Positions 17,921-26,130 of a stretch of 64,000 nt of DNA are shown here, one piece after another. Made by a program: the position numbers and the translations under genes. The notes beneath the pieces were generated by a model, which did no database searches, was not told the DNA's origin, and was given only the letters and a program-made list of their open reading frames with translations. The first letter of the stretch is position 1, and the number at the start of each line of letters is the position of its first letter. This stretch comes from Bacteroidales bacterium UBA3843. GTDB taxonomy: Bacteria; Bacteroidota; Bacteroidia; Bacteroidales; Paludibacteraceae. Where the stretch lies: NCBI GenBank assembly GCA_002392745.1, contig DGHR01000018.1:62635-126634 (forward strand). Reading direction: 5' to 3'.

Positions 17921-18184
17921 TTATTTGTTCTTCTCAACCTCAGTAGCTACGTCCTCGCCGAGTTCAACTGCGCGTTGAATCAGGCTTTTCTCTTTCTCCT
18001 CTGCAGCGGGTTCTGCCTCTGCTTTGGGTTCTTCTGCTACTGCTGCAGGAGCTGCGGGTGCTGCGGGAGCTTCTTCTACTGCCTCTACCGGAGCTGCCTC
18101 TTGTGCTTCTGTGTTCTCTGTTGCCTTGTTACCGCAGCTGATCATGGCCATTGCTACAACTGCTACTAAAAACAATTTTTTCAT
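17921..18184 (-). CDS. Small Ala/Pro/Glu-rich lipoprotein
   Basis: An 87-residue lipoprotein. The signal peptide MKKLFLVAVVAMAMISC ends at the lipobox cysteine (residue 17). The mature part is dominated by Ala, Pro and Glu (about residues 24-65) and ends in a short amphipathic helix (SLIQRAVELGEDVATEVEKN). The start at 18184 is chosen from the signal peptide; the longer open frame is not credible. It has its own promoter and a terminator. Composition suggests a flexible periplasmic spacer. No function is recognised. Confidence 0.75.
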   Translation of the reverse strand: MKKLFLVAVVAMAMISCGNKATENTEAQEAAPVEAVEEAPAAPAAPAAVAEEPKAEAEPAAEEKEKSLIQRAVELGEDVATEVEKNK

Positions 18185-18279
18185 AATTTTAAAAAATTTT
18201 GAAGGGTTAATTATGTTATAAAGGTATAACTGACGTATATTTCTTCTTGTTTTGTATCGGTTACATCCGAAATCGCCGA

Positions 18280-18311
18280 CAAAATTACTATAAAAAAATG
18301 ATATATGCAAG
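18280..18311 (-). promoter_or_regulatory. Promoter of the small lipoprotein gene
   Basis: On the minus strand CTTG (18311-18308), a 20-nt spacer and TAATTTTG (18287-18280). The predicted start near 18273 gives a leader of about 90 nt. Confidence 0.55.
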
Positions 18312-18390
18312 AAAAAAATGAAATTTATTTCATTCTTCCTGCTAAAAAATCACTCTCTTTTTGTAATTCCGTGATAATAAAACGATTACA

Positions 18391-18615
18391 TTGCCCCTTC
18401 CCTTTCCCCTTTCACCTTTTCCTGCTTTCGACTTTCGACTTTTGACTTTTGACTTTCGACTTTTACCTGTAGCTCGCCTGCGAGCGTCCTCTACACCAAT
18501 CACCAATAACCAATCACCCGGAGCGTCCTTCCGCTTATCGGAAGGAGCGGCCTCCGCCGAGAAAGGTAATAATCATACACCAATCACCAATAACCAATCA
18601 CCAATAACCTTTATT
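18391..18615. repeat. Composite heptamer arrays in a gene-free gap
   Basis: The stretch 18185-18689 has no gene. From 18391 a ctttccc/ctttcac 7-mer array passes without phase change into gactttc/gactttt units (18425-18465). A tagctcgcc/gagcgtcctct block follows, then ccaatca/ccaataa 7-mers (18496-18520), then a ccttccgcttatcggaagg hairpin block, then more ccaatca/ccaataa 7-mers (18573-18610). The shift of unit sequence with constant 7-bp register is striking. Confidence 0.8.
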
Positions 18616-18632
18616 TTTTCTTCCTTCTTCAA

Positions 18633-18669
18633 TAAAAAAAACAGCCCCGCATTTCTGCGGAGCTGCTGT
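18633..18669 (-). terminator. Terminator of the 814-residue secreted protein gene
   Basis: Read on the minus strand, a GC-rich hairpin (cagcagctccgc / gcggggctgt around an agaaat loop) is followed by eight T residues. It lies 20 bp past the stop codon at 18690. Confidence 0.85.
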
Positions 18670-18689
18670 CTTATAGCCGTAGGCGGTCA

Positions 18690-21134
18690 TTATTTAACGA
18701 CTGCGCCTTGTGCGTTGTACTTCACGCCGTTCTTCTCGATTACGAGCTGACCGTTGACAATACGCTTAACAGCCTTAACCTCTGCCTCGGTGTTGTCAAT
18801 TGCAGTCGGGGTGGTCGATTTCTTAGCCATGCGGATAGCGCCAACGCCACCGTCACCACTGGTTTGTGCAGAAGCAACGGTGAGCATGAACGGAGCATCT
18901 TGCTCAACAGCAAGTGTTACACCATTTTCCTTGGTCAGTTTGGCTTTCTCGCCAACCTTGGTGCCGTTTACGTAGAAGAGTACATCACGCTCTGTGCCGC
19001 TGGCACCTGCTTTCAGTACGATTGTGTCGCAAGCCGGAAGGAAGAACTCAACGTGTGTCTTACCTGCAATCTCACGGCTGTAGTCATCGTCGGTCTTGGA
19101 GAATTTCCAACCGCCCTTGCTTGCATCAAAGCCGTTAGCTGCTTTTGCCCAAGCCTCTGTACCATCGAAAGTGATTTCTGCAGCATTGAACTCAGCAGGA
19201 GTAACGGCTTCAAGAACCAACTGATAGGTAGCGGTAGAAGCGTCAGCGCCGGTAAGAGTGATGTCGTTGCCGTCAATAGCCCAAGTGGTACCGTTGTTTA
19301 CTTGATAACTCTTAACAGTCGGAGCGTCTTGACCTGCGAGATAGAAACCGTTAATAACGAACGGCTCAACAGATTGACCTTCAACGATGTATGCGCTGTA
19401 GCCGTTGCTCAGGATAACTTCGTTAATCTTCTTAACTGCCGGAGCGTTGTTAACGGTAACGGTGTAAACTTTGGTTTCATCGTTCTCAGCGGTAACAGTG
19501 ATGGTAATCACATTTTCAGCGACAGTCACAACTGCGCCCTTGGCGTTAGAACTGTTTGGAGTAGCGGTTACGTCAGTTTCAGCCGGCATTGCAGCCTCGT
19601 ACGGTTTGGTAACGGTATATTCTGTAACGGCAGAATCGAACGCAGGAGTAAGCGTATAACCTGCTACGCTTAACTCTTTCAGTGTAGCGTCGTTGCTAAG
19701 CTCAGCAGATTTGTAAATTAGAACAGTATAAGTCTTCTCTGTACCATCTTCAGCGATGATAGTGAATGCCTGGCCTTTTGAATCACCCACGTCCGGAGTT
19801 GCCATCTCATACGGATTGCTCAAGCTATACTTGATTGTTGCCAACGGGTGAATCTCAAAAGCGATAGTAACGGTTGGCTCTGCATAAGAAGCACTGAGAG
19901 TGTATTCGAACAGGCCGTCATTTTCAGCCACCTCGTTACCGTTAACGGTCAGTTTGTGAATAGTAGCATCGTTGCTATCCTCGCAAGAACGGGAAACAGA
20001 AATGCTCTCAATATTCGGGTTGCAACCGCTATCTTTACGATAGAGATAAACAGCACTTGCAGATTTAGTTAAAGTGATAACTGCTGTTAATGTTGTTTCG
20101 TCAAATGCAGCAGAACCAAGTTCAGTTTCGCCTTTGTCAGCAAAGAGAGTAGCAGTATTACCACCATTCAGTGCAGAAGCTTTGACAGTAACAACGTCAC
20201 CAGCCATCAAACTACCACCTGCTAAAACAGCGCCATAGTAATGTCCATTGCTACCCAATTTTCCATTGTCTTGTGTGTTTCTGTCAGCCGTACCACCGAT
20301 AACACCGGTAACGGTAGATTTCTTTGTGCTGGGATCGTATACAGCTTTAATCAATTCACCACAGAGTTTGGTTCCTGTTACATTGATGGTATTGGAAGCG
20401 ATCCAATCGTCAGTGGCGTTGTTGGCGTTGCGTGCTTTGCAAACGATTGCGTATGTAGCGCCTTTTACAGCAGGAGTGAACTCGAAAGTCTTCTTGGTTG
20501 CACCATCTTGTGCTACACCATCAACAAACCATTGATAAGCATCAGCTTTTACATCAGTTGTAGCGGTATATTCTGCAGCATAACCAACGGCAGCCTCTGT
20601 CGGACCTTCGATAGTTACTGTTGCTACAGGGTCTGTGATAGGAACTACGGCCTCGCGAGAAACACTGATTGAACCGAATTTGATATCGCTATCATTACGT
20701 TTGAGAGTGATGGTTGTTTGACCATTAATAGCATCAGTAGCGGTAACAGTGTATGTCAACGTGTTAGCAGTACTTGCAGGGAAATCGCCAGTTACTGCAA
20801 TGCTGTTCAGTGTAACACCTTTTCCTGTTTTGTTACTGGTTGTACAAGCACCAGTAATGGAAATAACATCACCTTCAGCAAATTTATCTCCATCTGCAAG
20901 AGTGAAGTCCCATTGAGTGCTAGAACTGAATTTATAAAATGTTTGAGTTCCAATAGTTATCTCATTGGAACCACCAGTTGACATAGCAGCCCCCGAGCAA
21001 ACAGCGGTTCCGCCTTCCGCTGTGTATGTGCCTTTGGCTGTAGTTTCACTTGTTACAGTGAACGAAAAAATTGTCTCTGCGCTCAAGCTAAAGCTTGCCA
21101 GAACGGCAGCGGCTAATGTGAAAATCTTTTTCAT
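18690..21134 (-). CDS. Large secreted surface protein with cadherin-like beta-sandwich repeats
   Basis: An 814-residue exported protein with signal peptide (cleavage near SLSAE). An Ig-like segment lies at about 165-250 (GPTEAAVGYAAEYTATTD..YQWFVDG). Two cadherin-like beta-sandwich (PF12733-type) repeats at about 380-570 each open with S/D-N-D-A-T and close with TYTVxIxxx. The last 40 residues carry the tail NGQLVIEKNGVKYNAQGAVV, shared with four other secreted proteins here. It is probably surface attached or secreted through that tail. It has its own promoter, a leader of about 200 nt and a strong terminator. No catalytic domain seen. Confidence 0.8.
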   Translation of the reverse strand: MKKIFTLAAAVLASFSLSAETIFSFTVTSETTAKGTYTAEGGTAVCSGAAMSTGGSNEITIGTQTFYKFSSSTQWDFTLADGDKFAEGDVISITGACTTSNKTGKGVTLNSIAVTGDFPASTANTLTYTVTATDAINGQTTITLKRNDSDIKFGSISVSREAVVPITDPVATVTIEGPTEAAVGYAAEYTATTDVKADAYQWFVDGVAQDGATKKTFEFTPAVKGATYAIVCKARNANNATDDWIASNTINVTGTKLCGELIKAVYDPSTKKSTVTGVIGGTADRNTQDNGKLGSNGHYYGAVLAGGSLMAGDVVTVKASALNGGNTATLFADKGETELGSAAFDETTLTAVITLTKSASAVYLYRKDSGCNPNIESISVSRSCEDSNDATIHKLTVNGNEVAENDGLFEYTLSASYAEPTVTIAFEIHPLATIKYSLSNPYEMATPDVGDSKGQAFTIIAEDGTEKTYTVLIYKSAELSNDATLKELSVAGYTLTPAFDSAVTEYTVTKPYEAAMPAETDVTATPNSSNAKGAVVTVAENVITITVTAENDETKVYTVTVNNAPAVKKINEVILSNGYSAYIVEGQSVEPFVINGFYLAGQDAPTVKSYQVNNGTTWAIDGNDITLTGADASTATYQLVLEAVTPAEFNAAEITFDGTEAWAKAANGFDASKGGWKFSKTDDDYSREIAGKTHVEFFLPACDTIVLKAGASGTERDVLFYVNGTKVGEKAKLTKENGVTLAVEQDAPFMLTVASAQTSGDGGVGAIRMAKKSTTPTAIDNTEAEVKAVKRIVNGQLVIEKNGVKYNAQGAVVK

Positions 21135-21339
21135 GTGTTTTGTGTTTTAAGTTAAACGAAAATGTTTGGGTTTTTATATAATAAAAATTATATTTCTTGT
21201 TGTTGGGGTCCCCGGAAATTTTAATTTTTTGGGAGAGCGGAGACAGGAGTTGCTTTTTCGATTAAGCAAAGCGGTATCGACTGTCGCAACCTCCTTGCCG
21301 AACGCGTGTTTTGCTATCTGCACTTTGCAATTTCGGGTA

Positions 21340-21371
21340 CAAAAGTAATGCTTTTCGTGCACATACGCAAA
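21340..21371 (-). promoter_or_regulatory. Promoter of the 814-residue surface protein gene
   Basis: On the minus strand TTTG (21371-21368), a 20-nt spacer and TACTTTTG (21347-21340). The predicted start near 21333 leaves a leader of about 200 nt before the ATG at 21134. Confidence 0.65.
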
Positions 21372-21546
21372 TAAAATAATAAAAAAGTAACTTTTTCTAC
21401 AAAATTTACCAATTTTTACACCTTTCTCGCAGTGCGTTCTTCTTTCCGGATGTAAATGTCCATCTACTGCTATTTGCCAATTTCCGGAATAGCGCAGCGG
21501 TCCGGGCATTGGGGAATTTCCCGGAACACCTTTTTCTCCTCCCAAA

Positions 21547-21578
21547 TTTGCATATATCCCAAAAAAGTTGTACCTTTG
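21547..21578 (+). promoter_or_regulatory. Promoter of the putative small RNA
   Basis: TTTG at 21547-21550, a 20-nt spacer and TACCTTTG at 21571-21578: a perfect match to the Bacteroides consensus in a gap without a protein gene. Confidence 0.7.
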
Positions 21579-21583
21579 CACTC

Positions 21584-21707
21584 GCAAAGGACAACTCGGG
21601 GAGAGCCATGACTTCGTTTATTGCGTCCGGATTATATCTGGACAGTCGGCTCTGCCGCCTACATTGTTCATTGCAGGTGGATGGCATCCACCTCCTTTCT
21701 TTTCTTC
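21584..21707 (+). ncRNA. Putative structured small RNA of about 120 nt
   Basis: The transcript predicted from the promoter at 21547-21578 contains a long stem in which AGAGCC (21602-21607) plus GACT pair with AGTC plus GGCTCT (ending 21653), with a 2-nt bulge. It encloses a hairpin GTCCGGAT-tat-ATCTGGAC. An unpaired linker precedes a terminator stem AGGTGGA-tggca-TCCACCT (21675-21693) followed by a T-rich run. A 5' hairpin cttTGC..GCAaag and the block acaactcgggg recur at two other loci (48418-48478, 48559-48616). No known RNA family was recognised; it does not match SRP RNA, tmRNA or RNase P. Short ORFs inside look unconvincing. Confidence 0.6.
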
Positions 21708-21728
21708 CTCCCTTTATCCTTCCGAAAA

Positions 21729-21783
21729 TTAGTGCGTCGTTAGTGCGTCGTTAGTGGGTGATAAGTGCGCGGTAAGTGCGTTA
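21729..21783. repeat. Five 11-bp tandem units (ttagtgcgtcg type)
   Basis: Five consecutive 11-mers: two identical ttagtgcgtcg, then ttagtgggtga, taagtgcgcgg and taagtgcgtta. They follow the small-RNA terminator. The gap 21135-22299 (1165 bp) otherwise holds only the promoters, the small RNA and the second 11-mer array. Confidence 0.75.
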
Positions 21784-21942
21784 TTATGTGAGGCGGACTA
21801 TACCCTCGCCCCGGTAATCCTTGATCTCTTCCCCCGCTTTCGCCCCTTTCTCTTGTCCATTCCCGTGTGTACCCCATTGTTTTCTCTGAGGGAGAGAACA
21901 TGGTTGGTTGGAGTCTGATGTTAGCCATAGGTCAACATAAAT

Positions 21943-21986
21943 CCGATAAGCCTCCGACAAAAGTCCGATAAGAGCCCGATAAAGTT
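21943..21986. repeat. Four 11-bp tandem units (ccgataagncc type)
   Basis: Four consecutive 11-mers: ccgataagcct, ccgacaaaagt, ccgataagagc and ccgataaagtt. Same period as the array at 21729 but unrelated unit sequence. It lies about 80 bp upstream of the -33 box of the M6 protease gene. Confidence 0.7.
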
Positions 21987-22066
21987 TTGTTTTTTCTTAA
22001 TAAATTTATTTTTTAAGCGGATAGTAGTGTTTCATAACATAAAAGCCCTTTTTTTCCGCCGGAAAA

Positions 22067-22098
22067 TTTGGATGTGTCAAATATTTTCACTACCTTTG
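22067..22098 (+). promoter_or_regulatory. Promoter of the second M6 protease gene
   Basis: TTTG at 22067-22070, a 20-nt spacer and TACCTTTG at 22091-22098. The predicted start near 22104 leaves a leader of about 195 nt before the ATG at 22300. Confidence 0.7.
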
Positions 22099-22299
22099 CG
22101 CACTTTTTGAAATTTGCAGAATCCCCATCTGTGGCATCCGCTTCGGTTCCTGTCGTCCGGGATATCACTCATACGGGGCTTCTTTCGGCTACACGTTTTT
22201 ATATCATGTGCGCACAAAAGCACTCAAAGGGTTTATCTGTGTTTAAGTACTTGAAATTATCACAACACTAATATTTTAAATAAAAAAAACAAATTTATC

Positions 22300-24648
22300 A
22301 TGAAGAAAATCACAACACTACTCGTGCTATGCGCCCTTACATTGGCGGCATATGCAGTTCCTGCACGCCGCGGATGGCAGACACGCACACAAGCGGATGG
22401 CACAACTATCGAAATCCAACAGATTGGAGATGAATTTTATCACTACACGATTAATCGCGACGGTAAACGCGTGCGCGAGATAAACGGTATGTATGAGGTG
22501 GTAGGCGAAGCACCGACGCCTGCCGAGTTCAACGCCAAACGCCTTGCTGCTAAGGCACGCCGTGCACCTATGGGACCCAGAAAAGTAGTGGGCTCAACGC
22601 CAAACCTCGCGCCGAAGGGAGTGGTCATACTCGCTAACTTCAAGGATACCAAGATGCAGAGTGCGCACACACAGGCGGTCTTCAACGAACTATGCAACTC
22701 CGCCAACTGCACGGTCAATACATACAACGGAGTCAACTACCCCTCCGCCGCACAGTATTTTGCGGACCAGTCCAATGGCGCTTATCGCCCGCAGTTCGAT
22801 GTCTTCGGACCTGTGACGCTGAGCAAAAATGTGTCTTATTACGGAACGGATGCTGATCCTGACGACGAAGGTTCAGACCAGTATGCAACGGATGCTGTGG
22901 TCGAAGCTTGTTTGTTGGCGAACCAGAACTTCGATATCAATTTCACAGACTATGATTCCGATAACGACGGCTATGTGGACTTCGTCTATGTGATTTACGC
23001 CGGTCAGGGACAGGCAGACGGCGGATCGGCAGAAACCATCTGGCCGCACAACTGGGAGATTGAATCTGCCATTTCTTATAACAACTGTACCTACACGAAA
23101 TCCCAATGTGTCGTCGATGGCAAGAAACTGAACAACTACGCCATGTCCGGAGAATTGTCCGGCTCTTCCTTTGGAGGCATCGGAACACTCTGCCATGAGT
23201 TCGGACACGTAATGGGACTGCCCGACTGGTATGATACGGAATATGGCACCAACTATAAGAACTATCTTACACCCAACGAATGGGATATCATGGATGGCGG
23301 AAGCTACAACGGTGACGGACATTGCCCGCCTAACTACAGCCCGTGGGAGAAATACTTCTTCGGATGGATTACTCCGGAAAACCTTGGCTCGGAAGGTGCC
23401 AAATTGGAACTGAAGGCTAACGGAGTAGAGGGCTACAAGGCTTATCAGGTCAATGCTTCCGGCAAACAGCAGAAAGCTACCGATACGGGCGTATGCTATT
23501 ATTTCGAGAACCGTCAGAAACAGGGCTGGGATAAATTCGTACCGGCTGCCGGATTGCTGATTTGGAAAGTGAATTTCGATGCTACCGCGTGGGAAAACAA
23601 TGAACCGAACAACACTGCGAACAACCCGCGTTATACGATTGTTTGCTCTAATGGCACAAAAATCGGAGAAGATTATGGGGAAACGAACGTCTGGCCTTAT
23701 GGAACCAAGAATTCTTGGACCGGTGTCTCCGGAAAACCGCTTAAAGATATCACGAAGAGCGGCCAGCTCATCACACTTACCTATATCGAGGAACCGGCTA
23801 TAGTCGTTGACCCCTTCGAAATTACCTTCATGGCTAACGGCGTTGAGTTCGCCAAGACAACCTCTACAGGAAAAGTCGTTCTGCCGGCTACCGAACCTGC
23901 CGCGTGCGACGGAAAAGTCTTCATGGGATGGTGCAGCCAGGCTAACTACTCTTCGGCTACTACCGCACCTGCCTTCGTCAACGCCGGACAGGCTATCACC
24001 GAACCCGCTACTTTCTATGCCGTATTCGCTGAACAAGACGAAGAGGGAAGTACGGAAATCAGCGACGAACTGACACTCGCTACTACCGGCGCCAGCGGTA
24101 CCTCCTATACTGACTGGAGCGATAAGAAAGTGACTTCTTCGGCTGTCTATGCCGGTAATAGTGCCGGAGGTAATGATGCTATCCAGCTCCGCTCGAAAAA
24201 CAGCAATTCGGGTATCGTCTCCACCACGTCCGGCGGCAAACTGACAAAAGTGATCGTTGAATGGAATAGCAACACATCTGACCGCACACTGGATATCTAT
24301 GGCAAGACAACCGCTTATTCTGCAGCTTCCGACTTGTATGATAATTCAGGAAAAGGAACCAAATTGGGCTCTATGGCAAGCGGTACGGATACGGAACTGA
24401 CCATTTCCGGTGATTACACCTTCGTGGGCGTACGCTCGAACAATGGGGCCTTGTGGATTGATAAGATTACTTTCGTTTGGAGCGGGAAGGGCGCTTCCTA
24501 TAAGAACTACACCACTTCCTGCGATGGCGCTACACCAATCGACAATGTGGATGCCAAACCTGCTGCTGTCAAAGCTATCCGCGACGGACGAATCGTGATA
24601 ATCCGAGACGGTGCCGTCTTTGACCTCACAGGTACACGCATCGAATAA
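22300..24648 (+). CDS. Secreted M6-family metalloprotease with InlB-type repeat and C-terminal tail
   Basis: A 782-residue protein. Signal peptide 1-20; propeptide-like region 21-62 (VPARRGWQTRTQADG..YHYTINRDG). The M6 catalytic domain has zinc motif HEFGH at 299-303 followed by VMGLPDWYD, and NEWDIMDGGSYNG as the Met-turn region. An InlB/Listeria-Bacteroides repeat-like unit lies at about 508-585 (ITFMANGVEF..VFMGWCSQANYS). A beta-rich region follows, and the terminal tail (DGRIVIIRDGAVFDLTGTRIE) is shared with other secreted proteins here. It probably cleaves extracellular proteins while held at the cell surface. It heads a plus-strand series with a secreted protein, an S26-like peptidase and a PqqD-like protein. 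Confidence 0.88.
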   Translation: MKKITTLLVLCALTLAAYAVPARRGWQTRTQADGTTIEIQQIGDEFYHYTINRDGKRVREINGMYEVVGEAPTPAEFNAKRLAAKARRAPMGPRKVVGSTPNLAPKGVVILANFKDTKMQSAHTQAVFNELCNSANCTVNTYNGVNYPSAAQYFADQSNGAYRPQFDVFGPVTLSKNVSYYGTDADPDDEGSDQYATDAVVEACLLANQNFDINFTDYDSDNDGYVDFVYVIYAGQGQADGGSAETIWPHNWEIESAISYNNCTYTKSQCVVDGKKLNNYAMSGELSGSSFGGIGTLCHEFGHVMGLPDWYDTEYGTNYKNYLTPNEWDIMDGGSYNGDGHCPPNYSPWEKYFFGWITPENLGSEGAKLELKANGVEGYKAYQVNASGKQQKATDTGVCYYFENRQKQGWDKFVPAAGLLIWKVNFDATAWENNEPNNTANNPRYTIVCSNGTKIGEDYGETNVWPYGTKNSWTGVSGKPLKDITKSGQLITLTYIEEPAIVVDPFEITFMANGVEFAKTTSTGKVVLPATEPAACDGKVFMGWCSQANYSSATTAPAFVNAGQAITEPATFYAVFAEQDEEGSTEISDELTLATTGASGTSYTDWSDKKVTSSAVYAGNSAGGNDAIQLRSKNSNSGIVSTTSGGKLTKVIVEWNSNTSDRTLDIYGKTTAYSAASDLYDNSGKGTKLGSMASGTDTELTISGDYTFVGVRSNNGALWIDKITFVWSGKGASYKNYTTSCDGATPIDNVDAKPAAVKAIRDGRIVIIRDGAVFDLTGTRIE

Positions 24649-24728
24649 ACCTGACATACGGAAACGCGCTTCAATCACAACCGATAAACTCAAATATAGT
24701 ATAACAAACAATACAATACAACAGATAA

Positions 24729-25277
24729 GTGAAACGCGTTTTCTATACAGCGCTCATCCTGAGCGCAATGCTCCTCAGCGTAGGCCCTACCTACGCTGGG
24801 AGTTTTGTTACTATCCCACATAACTTCCATGAGATGTCCACAGGCCGGCTCACATTTAACTCCCCGTCCTATACAATTGGCACTATTGCCCCGGACACGA
24901 CCTATACTTGCGGCGGAAAAGCAAAATTTGGCGTGGAGAGTCTTCGCATTTGCATTCTCATGGAGAATGAGGGCGATAACGTAATAGTATCTCCGGCTAT
25001 TGAATATATGAATAGAGTTCAGTTCAGATATTTCCCTTCCGCAAATCTCCGTGAAAGTATATCTGTGTATATCAAAGAGGAGGGAGATGCGGATTGGACA
25101 GAAGTAACAGATTATGGCTCTTACCTAAAAGGATCAGTCGATATACCCATGCCGGCAAAAGGAAACTATCAGGTGAAGATACAAAATAGGGGCGGTTCTA
25201 AATTCTATATCAACCAAATTGATTACACCACAGACCCCGAAACCTGCTCCAACTGTTTCCGCTATGTGCCGGAATAG
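24729..25277 (+). CDS. Secreted protein of unknown function
   Basis: A 182-residue protein starting at GTG 24729. The hydrophobic signal peptide ends near PTYAG. The mature chain is beta-rich with no recognised domain: strands such as YTCGGKAKFGVESLRICILM, VQFRYFPSANLRESISVYIKEEG and NYQVKIQNRGGSKFYINQIDY suggest a jelly-roll or carbohydrate-binding-like sandwich. A CxxC (CSNC) stands nine residues from the C-terminus. It sits 80 bp after the M6 gene and 39 bp before the S26-like peptidase gene. A carbohydrate-binding or substrate role is only a guess. Confidence 0.6.
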   Translation: MKRVFYTALILSAMLLSVGPTYAGSFVTIPHNFHEMSTGRLTFNSPSYTIGTIAPDTTYTCGGKAKFGVESLRICILMENEGDNVIVSPAIEYMNRVQFRYFPSANLRESISVYIKEEGDADWTEVTDYGSYLKGSVDIPMPAKGNYQVKIQNRGGSKFYINQIDYTTDPETCSNCFRYVPE

Positions 25278-25316
25278 TCCTGGATATATAGCATGCACCA
25301 ATACTATACAAAAACA

Positions 25317-25799
25317 ATGAAAGTAGACAACGACATACTAATTCCTGAGATAGCAAAAATGCTCGCGTCCGGCAAAGAGGTGCGTTTCACGCCCTCCGGC
25401 GACAGTATGCGCCCGTTTATCGAGGGGGACCGGGACTCTGTCGTGCTTGCCAAACTCGACCGCGAACCGCAGATAGGAGACATCGTACTGGCTTCCGCGC
25501 TGCCCTCATATACAGATGATGACGAGAATATATACGTGCTGCACCGGATAGTGGAGGAAGACTGGGATGAAGATGAAGGCGTGCCGTACGTGGTATATGA
25601 CTTGGAGGGGGACGGCAATCTCTCGGGACGCGAGTTCTGCGGCCCGGAAGAGATATACGGAACGGTTATTCGCATTGAGAGTCCCCGCGGCTTCCGCAAA
25701 CTACTCACACGAGGCAAACTGTGGCTGCGCCTCAAACCACACCGACCCTTCCTCCTCAAAATATACCGCCATACCATCCTCAAATGGTTCTATAAATAA
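25317..25799 (+). CDS. S24/S26-family (signal-peptidase-I-like) peptidase
   Basis: About 160 residues. The motif FTPSGDSMRPFIEGDRDSV near residues 24-42 contains the S-M-R-P box with the nucleophile serine, and GDIVLA follows. VLHRIVEED and the GDGNLSGREFC stretch (in place of the lysine-bearing strand of classical LepB) complete the S24/S26 beta fold. The C-terminus is basic (KLWLRLKPHRPFLLKIYRHTILKWFYK) and may dip into the membrane. An ATG at 25293 would add eight residues; 25317 has the more A-rich upstream stretch. Such peptidases neighbour PqqD-like genes in Bacteroidetes peptide-modification loci, as here. Confidence 0.8.
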   Translation: MKVDNDILIPEIAKMLASGKEVRFTPSGDSMRPFIEGDRDSVVLAKLDREPQIGDIVLASALPSYTDDDENIYVLHRIVEEDWDEDEGVPYVVYDLEGDGNLSGREFCGPEEIYGTVIRIESPRGFRKLLTRGKLWLRLKPHRPFLLKIYRHTILKWFYK

Positions 25800-25802
25800 A
25801 AA

Positions 25803-25828
25803 ACATCGTACATTCGTACTTCGTACAT
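25803..25828. repeat. Short cgtacat-type repeat
   Basis: Three adjacent units catcgta, cattcgta and cttcgta between the S26-like peptidase and PqqD genes. The same cgtacat motif recurs at 40607-40639 and inside the WbqC and dapB genes. Confidence 0.6.
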
Positions 25829-25845
25829 AAATAATTAATGGCTTT

Positions 25846-26130
25846 ATGAAAACAATCGAAGGATTCAAGCTCCGCAAACTGGGCAACGAATATATCTTAG
25901 TCGGTGAGTCAATGGCGCTCATCAATTTCAACAAGATGGTCACTCTCAACGAGTCCGCCGCCTTCTTGTGGGAGAACGCGGAGACGTTGACCAAGGCCAA
26001 AGGCGCGTTTACGGTAGAGGACCTGACGGATTGTATGACTGCCGAATACGAGGTCTCGCGCGATCAGGCGTTCGCCGATGTACAGTCCACTCTCCAAGCC
26101 TGGCTCGAAGCCGGCGTAATAGAGAACTAA
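25846..26130 (+). CDS. PqqD-family peptide-binding protein (RRE-like)
   Basis: A 94-residue PqqD-like protein: beta strands from KLRKLGNEYILVG and MVTLNESAAFLWENA, then helices in the acidic C-terminal half (TAEYEVSRDQAFADVQSTLQAWLEAGVIEN). The order beta-hairpin, helix, winged-helix fits the RiPP recognition element fold that holds leader peptides for modifying enzymes. It follows the S26-like peptidase by 46 bp. No radical SAM, ATP-grasp or ABC exporter gene is in the window, so any pathway is incomplete or split. A repeat-filled gap follows. Confidence 0.8.
   Translation: MKTIEGFKLRKLGNEYILVGESMALINFNKMVTLNESAAFLWENAETLTKAKGAFTVEDLTDCMTAEYEVSRDQAFADVQSTLQAWLEAGVIEN

Noticed and set aside
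21174..21587. 137-codon minus-strand frame upstream of the surface protein
   Set aside because: It contains the promoter of the next gene and overlaps the small RNA; composition is not protein-like.
21584..21707. Small RNA as SRP RNA or 6S RNA
   Set aside because: No GGAA-type SRP tetraloop motif and no long open-bubble helix typical of 6S RNA.
22873..24036. 387-codon minus-strand open frame opposite the second M6 protease
   Set aside because: Shadow of a clear plus-strand gene with signal peptide and zinc motif; the antisense translation has no domain.
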